Assembly: GCF_002802965.1 (NCBI RefSeq)
Contig: NZ_NXGA01000001.1
Span: 440,976-504,975, forward strand
Origin: Sporolactobacillus pectinivorans
GTDB lineage: Bacteria; Bacillota; Bacilli; Bacillales; Sporolactobacillaceae
DNA length: 64,000 nucleotides
Reading direction: 5' to 3'
Made by a program: the position numbers and the translations under genes
The notes under the pieces: generated by a model
Seen by the model: only the letters and a program-made list of their open reading frames with translations
Database searches by the model: none
Told to the model about the DNA's origin: nothing
Shown here: positions 21,014-29,752 of the stretch, piece after piece
How the letters are laid out: every line of letters starts with the position of its first letter
How positions within the stretch are numbered: position 1 is the stretch's first letter

Positions 21014-21866
21014 TTGAATTTCTCCCTTCCGGCCTTTTCCGGCAGTTGCCGGTGTCAGAACACTGGTACACTTTCTCCCCTGTTTTTTCATCATAGATCT
21101 CGTCCAGGAAAGTGTCCGTGCTGCCGCAAAGCCGACAGGCACATCCTTCAAAATGTTCCGTTTCAAAAGGGTAATCTTCAAAAGCCAGCGGCACCACATC
21201 GGTATAAGGCGGGATGGCATATATTTTCTTTTCCCGGCCTGCGCCGAACAGGTAGAGCCCTTCCGCCTGATTCAGTTTTGGCAAATCAAACCGGGGAATG
21301 GGGCTTGGATTAAAAATATAGCGATGGTTAGCCATCGCGGGATAATCGGGACCAATCGTGATTTTTCCCCATCTGACGATGTCCTCGTACAGCCGCAGCC
21401 AGATGCTGCTGTAATCCATTTCCGCGTGAAGGCGTTTTGTTTCTTTTTCCCGGGGTTCAACGCGGCGCAGAGGCTCCGGCTCCGGAACCTGAAGCACAAG
21501 AATCTGATCCTTGCGAAGTGATACCTCCGGGATCCGATGCCTCGTTTGAATGATCGTTGCCTGTTCGGAGTCTGTCGTTGTCGTGATCCGTGTACACGTC
21601 TGAACCAGTTTCTTGATGCTTACGGCGTTGACGCTGTCATCGTGGCCCTGATCAATCACCTTCAGGCAGTCGCCGTCGCCGATCAGCGAGAGGGTCAGCT
21701 GCAGTCCTCCGGTACCCCAGCCGCGGCCGATCGGTAATTCCCGGGACGCGAAGGGAACCTGGTATCCCGGAATGGCCACGGCCTTTAACGCCGCGCGCCG
21801 GATTTCGCGCTTTGATCCCTCATCCAGAAATGCAAAATTATAAGTTTGCAAGAGTTGAAAGTCCAC
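21006..21866 (-). CDS. phnJ: Carbon-phosphorus lyase PhnJ (radical SAM)
   Basis: 286 aa (E. coli 281). Cleaves the C-P bond of 5-phosphoribose-1-phosphonate, releasing an alkane and the 1,2-cyclic phosphate. The atypical radical-SAM cluster Cys residues are in CRLC ... QCSDTGNC near the C-terminus; the last of these corresponds to the catalytic Cys272 of E. coli. The GRGWGTGGLQLTLSL segment is strongly conserved. GTG start 21866 preceded by GGAGG at 9 nt and 4 nt after the phnI stop. Confidence 0.95.
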   Translation of the reverse strand: MDFQLLQTYNFAFLDEGSKREIRRAALKAVAIPGYQVPFASRELPIGRGWGTGGLQLTLSLIGDGDCLKVIDQGHDDSVNAVSIKKLVQTCTRITTTTDSEQATIIQTRHRIPEVSLRKDQILVLQVPEPEPLRRVEPREKETKRLHAEMDYSSIWLRLYEDIVRWGKITIGPDYPAMANHRYIFNPSPIPRFDLPKLNQAEGLYLFGAGREKKIYAIPPYTDVVPLAFEDYPFETEHFEGCACRLCGSTDTFLDEIYDEKTGEKVYQCSDTGNCRKRPEGRNSNE

Positions 21867-21870
21867 TCCG

Positions 21871-22992
21871 TCACACCTCCTGTCCTTTGAAATCCCGCAT
21901 CTCGTTCTTCTTTTGTTCCATAGATATTTTCCGGGACTGGCGGAGAACATCCAGTTTGGACTGAAACGTAATATAGTGCGGTAGCTTCAGATGTGAAACA
22001 AAACCATTCGCTTCGACACTATCAATATGCAGGAGGACAAATTCTTCGTCCTGTGTCGGGCTCTTCCCTTTGGTCTCCAGACTCTGCTCTAGAATCGCCA
22101 TGGCAATGGCTTTCGTTTCATTCTGTCCAAAGACCAGCCCGTAGCCCAGACGGAAAGTGATTGCCCCGTCATCATTCAGGGTAAAAGAATTAATGGTTTC
22201 CACTTCTGTAAGCATCATTTCACCGATATATAAGCTTTCTTTTTCATCATATGGGTAAGCGATCGCCACCCCAGCATAGCCGACACGCAGTTCACCGATT
22301 GTCGGGTGCACCGCACCGTAACCGCGCAGGCTGCTGTATGCCAGCGCCGTCATCGCGCCAGTCTCACCGCGGGACAGCGCCTGAAGCCGCGCCGATCGTG
22401 AGGCGGGAAATGTGAGCTTCTGCCGGGTCATATCAAAGGGTTTCTGTTCCTGTGGATCCGGATTTCCGACCAGCCCCTGTTCCCGCAGAAGATCGGTCAC
22501 TTTCTGAAATGTGAGTTTTACAGACATATGTTTCGGGTCTATCGAAAGATGATCTAAGATCTGATTCAGCGCATCCCGGTGATTTTCGTCCCGTAAATCA
22601 AAATTCAAGAGACGGTGCGTATAATCATAAGTCGGTCCGAGAATCTGCCCACCCGGGATATCTTTGAATGATGATGAAATCCGGCGGATCACACGCATTT
22701 TTTCAGGTTCGATCGTTTCCGAATAGTAGTTTCTCGCCAATGTGGAACGATAGGCCCTCATCAAAAAAGCAGCCTCGGCCGGGTCTCCTTCAGCCTGCTT
22801 CACGGCAATCGCCGCATACTCCGGCGCATACAAACCGCCCTCGCCCATGACCCGGTTGATTAGCTGCCGCATCTGGTGCTCAATATCTTCGACTTTCAGA
22901 GAACGATCCGAATCCTTCAGACGGTACCACTGGGTCAGATTATTGGCTGTCTCAATGGCCGCCTGGCCGCCTGTAACAGCAACATAGCCCAT
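21871..22992 (-). CDS. phnI: C-P lyase core subunit PhnI
   Basis: 373 aa. PhnI with PhnG, PhnH and PhnL displaces adenine from ATP with the phosphonate to form the ribosyl triphosphate intermediate. The N-terminus MGYVAVTGGQAAIETAN and the central RLQALSRGETGAMTALAYSS region are characteristic. The ATG overlaps the phnH stop (TAATG) and has GAGGG upstream. A normal-length, intact subunit. Confidence 0.94.
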   Translation of the reverse strand: MGYVAVTGGQAAIETANNLTQWYRLKDSDRSLKVEDIEHQMRQLINRVMGEGGLYAPEYAAIAVKQAEGDPAEAAFLMRAYRSTLARNYYSETIEPEKMRVIRRISSSFKDIPGGQILGPTYDYTHRLLNFDLRDENHRDALNQILDHLSIDPKHMSVKLTFQKVTDLLREQGLVGNPDPQEQKPFDMTRQKLTFPASRSARLQALSRGETGAMTALAYSSLRGYGAVHPTIGELRVGYAGVAIAYPYDEKESLYIGEMMLTEVETINSFTLNDDGAITFRLGYGLVFGQNETKAIAMAILEQSLETKGKSPTQDEEFVLLHIDSVEANGFVSHLKLPHYITFQSKLDVLRQSRKISMEQKKNEMRDFKGQEV

Positions 22993-23618
22993 TACAATCC
23001 CTCGCTTTCAACCAGAGTAGTCCGCGGTAAAGCGGCGATCTTCCCAGTTGCCGTAATGAATATAAAATCACATCCTGTCGGATACTCCTTATTGATCTGC
23101 CGCCGCTTTCTGACCCACTCAGGATCCATCCCAGCAATGGAGAGTTCTTTTTTCTCTTTGATGCCGGGTCCCCGGAGTCTGAGTGCAAGCGGCAGATCCG
23201 CGTGATCTGAAAGATCGTCAACGCCCAGAATCAAGGTCGCGCTTTGATCAGGATTCTGAAGCGTACCTACCCGGATTACGTCCATCATTTCATCAATTTG
23301 TATGGGATCAATCCGCAAGTCAATAAAAAGATAATCTGCCTGATTTATCTCTTCCTGACGGCTTCTCATCCTCCATTCAATGAAACGGACAGCTTCATCT
23401 TTTTTCGGAGAAATGAGATGGAAAGTGACTTCACGGTCAAGCAGTGTAGCAGCCATCATGAATACTCTCGGTGAACACGGCAGATTCGCGTCGACTTTTT
23501 GAATGGACAGTGATACTGAATTTATTTTTCCCGGCCGCGCCATGCAGTCGAGCAGCTGCCGGTATGTCATTTGTGTATCCCGGACTTCATCAAAACGGGA
23601 CAAATTAGTGTTGATCAT
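22992..23618 (-). CDS. phnH: C-P lyase core subunit PhnH
   Basis: 208 aa. Structural subunit of the PhnGHIJ complex with a PLP-transferase-like fold without cofactor. Features: FDEVRDTQMTYRQLLDCMARPG at the start, LRGPGI in the middle, and FPxGxD-type PTGCDFIF near the end. ATG 23618 with GGAGG 6 nt upstream, overlapping the phnG stop by 14 nt. Confidence 0.93.
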   Translation of the reverse strand: MINTNLSRFDEVRDTQMTYRQLLDCMARPGKINSVSLSIQKVDANLPCSPRVFMMAATLLDREVTFHLISPKKDEAVRFIEWRMRSRQEEINQADYLFIDLRIDPIQIDEMMDVIRVGTLQNPDQSATLILGVDDLSDHADLPLALRLRGPGIKEKKELSIAGMDPEWVRKRRQINKEYPTGCDFIFITATGKIAALPRTTLVESEGL

Positions 23619-24051
23619 GGAATTCCTCCATCGTGTCAAAATTCACTCTTGACTCAGATACCCTGGCGCTCTCCATATTCTGTCGCTCGGCAAGGCGTGC
23701 TTCCTCAGCGATGAGCAGCGGACCCCACTCCTTAACAATCGGCAGCCCCGCGTTAAAGGCCGCGTCAATGGCCGCCATCCGATAGGCACGTTCCGGCTGC
23801 TCACCGATAACAACGCCAATGCCAAACTTATCGTTGATTGATACCGTACATTCCGTGACAAGCACCTCCCCCATATAAAAAGGCTGCGTCGACACGGAGT
23901 CTTTTGCCTTCATCATCACGAGAGAGGTCTGAGGGGCTCTCTCAACCCGGATCTCGGCCAGAGCCTCAGCCTGGTCCGAAATCTTTTTCAACAGCGGCAG
24001 ATCACTATTGACGAGAATCTTGCTTAAGCGCCGTTTACTCATCTCAGCCAT
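23605..24051 (-). CDS. phnG: C-P lyase core subunit PhnG
   Basis: 148 aa, first gene of the catabolic unit. Part of the PhnGHI nucleosidase step. Motifs include YMGEVLVTECTVSINDKFGIG and RAYRMAAIDAAFNAGLP. ATG 24051 with GAAGG upstream. A palindrome resembling the one before phnF and a TTGACA element lie upstream, so this unit seems to have its own regulated promoter. Confidence 0.93.
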   Translation of the reverse strand: MAEMSKRRLSKILVNSDLPLLKKISDQAEALAEIRVERAPQTSLVMMKAKDSVSTQPFYMGEVLVTECTVSINDKFGIGVVIGEQPERAYRMAAIDAAFNAGLPIVKEWGPLLIAEEARLAERQNMESARVSESRVNFDTMEEFHDQH

Positions 24052-24089
24052 TGGGCAAAACCTTCTTTCCTTTTATCTCGTACCTGAAC

Positions 24090-24153
24090 TATATCTTGTT
24101 GATAAGTGCCGAGAGTTAACGATTTGTAAAATTACAGTTAATTTGTCTGTCAA
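24090..24153 (-). promoter_or_regulatory. Promoter/operator region of phnG unit with PhnF-like palindrome
   Basis: Contains TTGACA (24148-24153) with only a weak -10, an alternative TTAACT ... GATATA pair, and the imperfect palindrome TCTTGTTGATAAGT (plus strand, 24094-24107). This matches the perfect palindrome before phnF at 11 of 14 positions. Which promoter is used cannot be decided from sequence. Confidence 0.5.
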
Positions 24154-24181
24154 TTTTTTTGTCTTTCGAACCATAAATAAA

Positions 24182-24211
24182 AATCCGGCTGCGTCAACGA
24201 ACAGCCGGATT
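24182..24211 (-). terminator. Terminator of the phnFDCEE unit
   Basis: Perfect 10-bp stem AATCCGGCTG / CAGCCGGATT with a 10-nt loop, followed on the minus strand by TTTTTATTTATGG. It lies 17 bp after the second phnE and before phnG, dividing the locus into an uptake and a catabolic unit. Confidence 0.9.
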
Positions 24212-24227
24212 AACTGAAGGCCTGGGG

Positions 24228-25088
24228 TCAGGCCCTGATTTTATCTTTTATTTTTACTGACCCATATTCCAGGATCATCGCGACAATCAGTATAAAATAA
24301 GCGATAGCACCCATCTCGTGAAGATTATAATAATACGAACTGTCCATAAACATATCGTAGCCGATCCCGCCCGCGCCGGCAGCGGCTCCCATAGCGACGG
24401 CGATACCGAAATTGACTTCAAAGCGGATAAACGTCCAGGAAATCATCGAGGTCATGGAAGACGGAATAACCGCCTGCCAGACGATCTGCCACCAGCTCGC
24501 CCCGCACCCCTCGAGCGCCTCAATGGTTCCTTTGTCCATTTCTTCGAATGATTCGGAATAAGCTTTTGTCAGGTAACTGATGGAATGAAAAGACATCCCG
24601 ATAACCGCGGCCACACTTCCGAGGCCGGCAGATACTGCGAAAATCAACACCCACAAAACGGTCGGCACGGCACGGATGATGGCAACAAGTTCCTTGACGA
24701 TGTTCGACGTCATCCGATTCGACAGATTTCTGGCGGCGAAAAGGCTCAGAAAGAGTGCGATAATTGCTCCAAGCAGCGTCGTCAGTATACCGAGAGACAA
24801 TGTGATCAACAGCTCGCCGATGGCACCAAGAAAGGTCACATGGTCAAATGAAGGCTGCAGGAATATCACCTTAAAGTTGGATAATGTTGCCAACACACCC
24901 TTGATAAAATTCACGCCCTCATAATTGAACGTCAGAAAACCTATTATAGTCAGCAAAGCGAGCATTAGCAAAGTAATTCGAATGGCCAGAGCAGACCTGG
25001 TCAATAATTTGATTTTGATCCGCTTCGCGGTAAACGGGACCGATCCGCTGCCTGTCAGGGCGGGTTCCGTTGTTTTGATCATTCTCAC
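24228..25088 (-). CDS. phnE: Phosphonate ABC transporter permease PhnE, copy 2
   Basis: 286 aa, about six hydrophobic segments with the EAA loop typical of binding-protein-dependent permeases (AYSESFEEMDKGTIEALEGC). Forms the membrane channel with the first PhnE. Begins with GTG directly after the stop of copy 1; an ATG two codons later is also possible. Pairs of phnE genes are common in Firmicutes. Confidence 0.92.
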   Translation of the reverse strand: MRMIKTTEPALTGSGSVPFTAKRIKIKLLTRSALAIRITLLMLALLTIIGFLTFNYEGVNFIKGVLATLSNFKVIFLQPSFDHVTFLGAIGELLITLSLGILTTLLGAIIALFLSLFAARNLSNRMTSNIVKELVAIIRAVPTVLWVLIFAVSAGLGSVAAVIGMSFHSISYLTKAYSESFEEMDKGTIEALEGCGASWWQIVWQAVIPSSMTSMISWTFIRFEVNFGIAVAMGAAAGAGGIGYDMFMDSSYYYNLHEMGAIAYFILIVAMILEYGSVKIKDKIRA

Positions 25089-25871
25089 TTATAACATCGC
25101 CCTTCTTACGTAATTGGAAATCCATTCCGTGATTAATATGGACAGAACGATCGAAAGAACGACGAGGCTTGCCGAATTATAGTCCATACCTTTGTAGTAC
25201 AGATCAAAAATAAATCCGATTCCGGATCCTGTCAGAATGCCAACCAGCGTGGCGCTTCGGACATTGGTTTCGATCATAAAAAGTACCCAGCTGATCAGCT
25301 GAGGAACACTCATCGGAAGCACAGCCTGAAAAACAATGGCGATGTAGCTGGCTCCCGTCGCGCGCAAGGCCTCCACCGAATCCGCCCCGACCTCATCGAT
25401 CGTTTCCATGAACGCGCGGGTGAGAAAACCGAATGATGCGACAAATAAAGCAAAATAACCGGTAAGCGAGCTCTGCCCGAATGAGAAAAGAAGCACGAGT
25501 GCCCAGATACTGACGTCAATATTTCGGAAGATATTCGCGATGAACCTGCTGATCAATGCCAGAACACGGTTGATCTCGGTCACCCTCGATCCGAACAGAG
25601 CGAAAACAAAGGCAAAAATTGAGGCAACAGATGCTGCCGCAATGGAGATCAGAAGCGTTTCCTGTAATTTTGACCAAATATCCGGAATTTTTGCCAGTGA
25701 GTTTGCATTCGGGTAGAAGTTTGTCACACTCCAGATGATCGCTTTCGGAATCGAGGTGACAGTCTGGATAATATCAAATTGAGTGATGATCATTGCCGCA
25801 TAGGCAATCACAACCAGGATCAGAAGAATAACCAGCGACTGAACTTTTCGGAATAATAAATCATGCTTCAT
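25089..25871 (-). CDS. phnE: Phosphonate ABC transporter permease PhnE, copy 1
   Basis: 260 aa with a short cytoplasmic N-terminus, six hydrophobic segments and an EAA loop (AFMETIDEVGADSVEALRATGA). Its ATG overlaps the phnC stop by 4 nt. It is paralogous to the next gene and probably forms a heterodimer with it. Confidence 0.92.
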   Translation of the reverse strand: MKHDLLFRKVQSLVILLILVVIAYAAMIITQFDIIQTVTSIPKAIIWSVTNFYPNANSLAKIPDIWSKLQETLLISIAAASVASIFAFVFALFGSRVTEINRVLALISRFIANIFRNIDVSIWALVLLFSFGQSSLTGYFALFVASFGFLTRAFMETIDEVGADSVEALRATGASYIAIVFQAVLPMSVPQLISWVLFMIETNVRSATLVGILTGSGIGFIFDLYYKGMDYNSASLVVLSIVLSILITEWISNYVRRAML

Positions 25872-26668
25872 ATTTTTCGCGCCGCTTCTTTAGACTCGGG
25901 AATGGTGAGATTCAGTTCTCCACTGTCTGCCCCGTAAATTGCCCGGATATTCTCATCTGTCAGCTCAGACGGCAGTCCGTCAAAAACAACCTTGCCCTGG
26001 CTGACCCCGATAATACGGTCAGCATAATTAAGTGCGACATCCAGTTGATGCAAATTTACCAGAACAGTAATGCCAAGGGTGGTCGAAATATGTCTTAAGT
26101 GATCCATGATCGTTTTAGAAGAGTTGGGGTCCAGTGATGCGATCGGTTCATCCGCCAGCAGCATCTTGGGCTCCTGGACAAGCGCCCTGGCAATACCCAC
26201 ACGCTGCTTCTGTCCGCCGCTCAGCTGATCACAGCGTTTATAGACTTGGTCCTCAAGGCCTAAAGATTTCAGAATCTCCAGAGCTTGTTTTTTCTCGCTT
26301 TCTTGGTACAGCCCCAGCGCGCCGATAAAGGCCGGTTTATACCCAAGACGTCCGTGCAGGACGTTTTCAAAAACACTCAGCCGATCCACAAGATTATAGC
26401 TCTGAAAGATCATGCCTATTTGGGTTCGCAGCCCCCTCAGTTTGCCCTTGCTTAATTGCTGTACATTGGTTTTATCAAAGATAACCTCTCCGCTTGTCGC
26501 TTCAATCAACCGGTTGATGCAACGAAGGAGAGTTGATTTCCCTGCTCCCGAAGGACCAATAATGGAAACTAACTCCCCTTCATTTACGGAGAAGCTAACA
26601 TGGGATAACGCCAGAGTGTCATTGCCGTACCGCTTTGAGACATCCCTGAACTCTAATAACGCTGCCAT
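25868..26668 (-). CDS. phnC: Phosphonate ABC transporter ATPase PhnC
   Basis: 266 aa. Walker A GPSGAGKST, Q-loop GMIFQSYNL, signature LSGGQKQRVGIARAL, Walker B MLLADEPIASLD, switch His in NLHQ. The family-specific LHGRLGY segment is present. Energises import with PhnD and the two PhnE permeases. ATG with GAGGAG upstream. A 138-bp gap with a hairpin separates it from phnD. Confidence 0.93.
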   Translation of the reverse strand: MAALLEFRDVSKRYGNDTLALSHVSFSVNEGELVSIIGPSGAGKSTLLRCINRLIEATSGEVIFDKTNVQQLSKGKLRGLRTQIGMIFQSYNLVDRLSVFENVLHGRLGYKPAFIGALGLYQESEKKQALEILKSLGLEDQVYKRCDQLSGGQKQRVGIARALVQEPKMLLADEPIASLDPNSSKTIMDHLRHISTTLGITVLVNLHQLDVALNYADRIIGVSQGKVVFDGLPSELTDENIRAIYGADSGELNLTIPESKEAARKI

Positions 26669-26705
26669 GTCTGACTCCTCACTTTATTTATAAATTTTAA
26701 AGAAA

Positions 26706-26723
26706 GCTTGCCGATTGGCAAGC
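26706..26723 (-). terminator. Hairpin between phnD and phnC
   Basis: GCTTGCC, loop of 4, GGCAAGC, followed on the minus strand by TTTCTTT. Weak T-run: probably a partial terminator or 3'-end stabiliser that makes phnD mRNA more abundant than the permease and ATPase mRNA. Confidence 0.5.
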
Positions 26724-26806
26724 CCTTAGGCGATGCCAGAGGCCTAGTTGCACTTACACTTTAATCCTTGAAATTTTTATACTCTTAAAGTTGAGAGAAA
26801 CTCCGG

Positions 26807-27832
26807 TTATTCAGACAGTTTTCTGATCGGATCAAACCAGGAATCATCGATTTTCAGAAAGCGGTCGTTCTTCCCTGTTTTGAAGAACATTGCCTTTGAA
26901 TTTGCCGGGGCAAAGATCGATTTATCGTTCGCGACTTTATCTGAAGTCAGCGTGCTGAGCAGTTTCTGCTGATCCTGTTTGCTTAACGTCTGTGTATTCA
27001 TGACAATCGGCGCATTGAGAACAGGAGTAACGGTCAGAACCGTGAATTCTTTCCCGGCAAGATTATTGAAAGGTTCCGGTGCGCCGCTTTTTACTTTATA
27101 TGTCGTGCCGGGCTTATCAAAAGTGCCGCTTGCAACATCCACATAGCGTTCCAGTTCCGTGTCACAGAAAGCCGCAACATCCACTTTTCCTGTCAGCAGA
27201 TTGACGGCCGAACCCTGATGGGTCTGACCGAAAAGAACCTGGCTGAAGAACTTCCCGCCCTGGGTCAAATCCGACTGCTTCAAATTACTGTACTTGCTCT
27301 GAGATTTGAAATCGTGAATAATCTGAGCGGTCGGGATAATAAATCCTGAGGTTGACGCCGTCGAAACAAATGACATCTTTTTGCCTGCGATATTAGCAAG
27401 TGAGTACTGGCCATTTGTCTGATACTTAGAAGCATCAGCCGCAGGCACAGAAATCCAGCTGTAGTACACCGCATCCTTGAGGGTACCGGATCCACCGCTG
27501 TTTACGACCAGAGGAAGAACCTTGCTGTTTTTCTGATGTGCCTCGATATAACCCTGGGCAGCTAAAAATCCGATATCCGCGTTGCCACTGGCAACAGCTT
27601 CAATTGCAATATTATAATCGGTTGTCAGTTTATCAATGACTTTCTTTCCGGTTGCCTGGGCAATGATTTTATCAAGTGCCTGGCGGGAATCCTTCATGTC
27701 CGCTCCGGATTCGTTCGGATACCAGACAACCGTGATTATCTTTTTTCCTGTGCTTGCCGAACCGTTTGCCGAGCACGCAGATGTTAAAAGAACTAATGTC
27801 AGAATAAGTAAACCGATCAAAAATTTTTTCAC
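26807..27832 (-). CDS. phnD: Phosphonate-binding lipoprotein PhnD
   Basis: 341 aa. Lipoprotein signal: KKFLIGLLILTLVLLTSAC, lipobox Cys near residue 19-20, so it is anchored outside the membrane. The mature part is a periplasmic-binding fold of the phosphate/phosphite/phosphonate class (VVWYPNESGADMKDSRQAL, PLVVNSGGSGTLKDAVYYS). I chose the GTG at 27832 because GGAGG lies 10 nt upstream; the frame is open to 27883 but that N-terminus would spoil the signal peptide. Specificity (phosphonate or phosphite) cannot be settled, but the operon favours phosphonates. Confidence 0.9.
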   Translation of the reverse strand: MKKFLIGLLILTLVLLTSACSANGSASTGKKIITVVWYPNESGADMKDSRQALDKIIAQATGKKVIDKLTTDYNIAIEAVASGNADIGFLAAQGYIEAHQKNSKVLPLVVNSGGSGTLKDAVYYSWISVPAADASKYQTNGQYSLANIAGKKMSFVSTASTSGFIIPTAQIIHDFKSQSKYSNLKQSDLTQGGKFFSQVLFGQTHQGSAVNLLTGKVDVAAFCDTELERYVDVASGTFDKPGTTYKVKSGAPEPFNNLAGKEFTVLTVTPVLNAPIVMNTQTLSKQDQQKLLSTLTSDKVANDKSIFAPANSKAMFFKTGKNDRFLKIDDSWFDPIRKLSE

Positions 27833-27918
27833 TTTTCGATTCCCTCCAGAATTGTTATCTGACTCAGTGGTTCCGCCGGCCATTAGCCAGTGAAAGTAAA
27901 GCCTGTCAATTGATGCAA

Positions 27919-28632
27919 TTAAAAAGTGACAAAACCTTTCTGCATATCGCCACGAATCCGAGAATTGCTGTATTCAACGGGTTGATCAAGATGATTGACA
28001 AAACTTTCAATTTTGATGATAGGAACATTTTCGGGAATGTTTAACAACTCAGCGTCACTCGTGACAGGCAACATCGCCTGAAAAACCGACTTAGAACGCC
28101 TGGGGCGGAGGTGGTAACAACCTGTCATCACCTGATAAAGCGAATGGAAATCGACCAGGTGTTTCTCCAGTTGAGGAACCTTCTCTGCCGGCAGGATGGT
28201 CGTTGTCACGGAAATGGGACAGCGGTCGACGTAACGAAGAATCTCAAGTTCATAGATAGATGGGTCGCGGTCAAGCTGCAAATAACGTTTTTCTTTTTCG
28301 GTGGGCTGGCGCTTCACACACTTCAACACTTTGCAACTATGCAAAATGCCCTGATTGTTCATATTGTCGGAAAAGCAAGTTCTCGATGATAGACTGTATG
28401 AAACAAGCCGCGGTCTCTGATTGACAAACGATCCCTTTCCCTGCCTTGAAGTCAGCCAGCCCAGGCTCGCAGTTCGTGCAACAGCCTGCCTTACCACCGA
28501 TCGATTGGTTCCGAACTGTCTGCATAATTCATTTTCAGAAGGAATTTTATCTCCTTCCTTATAAACTCCCGTAGAAATACAATCGATCAAATATTCGGCA
28601 ATTTTCAAATGTTGAAGTTCCGCTTGCACCAT
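27919..28632 (-). CDS. phnF: GntR/HutC-family regulator, PhnF-like
   Basis: 237 aa. N-terminal winged helix-turn-helix (KIPSENELCRQFGTNRSVVRQAV, about 28-52) and a C-terminal UTRA ligand domain (about 90-237). PhnF-type proteins repress phosphonate genes until ligand or phosphate stress relieves them. First gene of the uptake unit, 87 nt before phnD. ATG with GGAGG 6 nt upstream. A perfect palindrome lies 57 bp ahead of the start. Confidence 0.87.
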   Translation of the reverse strand: MVQAELQHLKIAEYLIDCISTGVYKEGDKIPSENELCRQFGTNRSVVRQAVARTASLGWLTSRQGKGSFVNQRPRLVSYSLSSRTCFSDNMNNQGILHSCKVLKCVKRQPTEKEKRYLQLDRDPSIYELEILRYVDRCPISVTTTILPAEKVPQLEKHLVDFHSLYQVMTGCYHLRPRRSKSVFQAMLPVTSDAELLNIPENVPIIKIESFVNHLDQPVEYSNSRIRGDMQKGFVTF

Positions 28633-28688
28633 CCTTCACCTCCCCCAAAACTGATCTCGGCATTTCAATGCTTACGATTTACACTCTA

Positions 28689-28702
28689 ACTTGTTAACAA
28701 GT
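28689..28702. promoter_or_regulatory. Perfect palindrome, candidate PhnF operator
   Basis: ACTTGTTAACAAGT, 14 bp, fully symmetric, 57 bp before the phnF ATG. GntR/HutC-type operators are short palindromes of this sort. The related copy at 24094-24107 supports a shared regulator. The stretch 28633-28945 otherwise holds only the arsM terminator. Confidence 0.6.
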
Positions 28703-28855
28703 AGGAAACATTAAGCTATTTTTAATTAATTCTAAAGCTTAAGACTTGAATAAACATATCGTTTAAAAAAATTGAAGCATTGCCGGATCCTGTCCATACT
28801 TAGGTAATATTCATGCGGAACTCTGTGTCGAAAACATTCATAGAGATGCAAAAAT

Positions 28856-28892
28856 GCCCGGTCGATACGATAATATGTCGTATCGACCGGGC
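28856..28892 (-). terminator. Terminator of arsM
   Basis: Perfect 15-bp stem (28856-28870 with 28878-28892; GCCCGGTCGATACGA and its complement), 7-nt loop, followed on the minus strand by ATTTTTGC. It isolates arsM from the phn locus. Confidence 0.92.
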
Positions 28893-28945
28893 ACAGAAGC
28901 TCATTGGCTAATCTCTAAAAAACTTTCGGCGGCATTTCTCCTGCT

Positions 28946-29752
28946 TTAAGGTTTAACTGCCTGAATGGTTGAGGATACAATGTAATTTTGAATGTTCATC
29001 CCCGGCACCCATTCTTTGATAAACTCTTTTGACTCATCTTTAGGCTGAATAACAATAGTTACAAAACCAGCCGCTTTCAGCATGTTTTCCAGATCGATGA
29101 TAGACGCTGCACCCGAGATACAGCCGGAATAGGAGATATCCAGGTCATTCTTGACATCCGGGGGTAATTCAGCAGTCAAAACAACATCAGAAATAGCAAG
29201 ACGCCCGCCTTTTTTTAATACCCGGTAGGCCTCCTTAAAAACCTGAAGCTTATCCGGAGAAAGATTGATCACACAATTTGAAATAATAACATCCACAGTT
29301 TGATCGGCTACCGGCAAGTGCTCAATTTCCCCGAGACGAAAATCAACCTGGTCATAAGCGCCTTTTGCGGCGTTTTGACGGGACTTGCTCACCATTTCCG
29401 GAGTCATATCCACGCCCACAACACGGCCGCTGGCACCGACCTGACGCGCCGCAAGAAAACAGTCAAAGCCACCGCCGCTGCCAAGGTCAAGAACGTATTC
29501 ACCTGGTTTTAGAGAAGCGATGGCCTGAGGGTTGCCACATCCCAGTCCCAAATTGGCACCATCAGGCACGGCTGCCAGTTCTTCAGCAGAATAACCAAGC
29601 TGCTCCGATAAGCGGCTGCTGTCAGACGAAGTATGGCAGTTGCAGCCGGAACTCGAAGAACAGCAATTTGACGCAGAAGTTACATTCTGAAGAGCAATTT
29701 GTTTGTAATGATGGCGAACATTTTGTTTAATCTGATCGTTTGATAAGCTCAT
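28946..29752 (-). CDS. arsM: Arsenite S-adenosylmethionine methyltransferase
   Basis: 268 aa. Methylates As(III) to volatile or less toxic products. SAM site DLGSGGGFDCFLAA. Conserved arsenic-binding Cys are in the N-terminal CCSSSSGCNC cluster, in IISNCVINLSPDK and in YSGCISGA. ATG 29752 with AAGGAG upstream. It stands alone: no arsR, arsB or arsC gene is adjacent. An imperfect ATCA-N7-TGAT repeat around 29834-29848 could be an ArsR-type site but is weak. Confidence 0.93.
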   Translation of the reverse strand: MSLSNDQIKQNVRHHYKQIALQNVTSASNCCSSSSGCNCHTSSDSSRLSEQLGYSAEELAAVPDGANLGLGCGNPQAIASLKPGEYVLDLGSGGGFDCFLAARQVGASGRVVGVDMTPEMVSKSRQNAAKGAYDQVDFRLGEIEHLPVADQTVDVIISNCVINLSPDKLQVFKEAYRVLKKGGRLAISDVVLTAELPPDVKNDLDISYSGCISGAASIIDLENMLKAAGFVTIVIQPKDESKEFIKEWVPGMNIQNYIVSSTIQAVKP

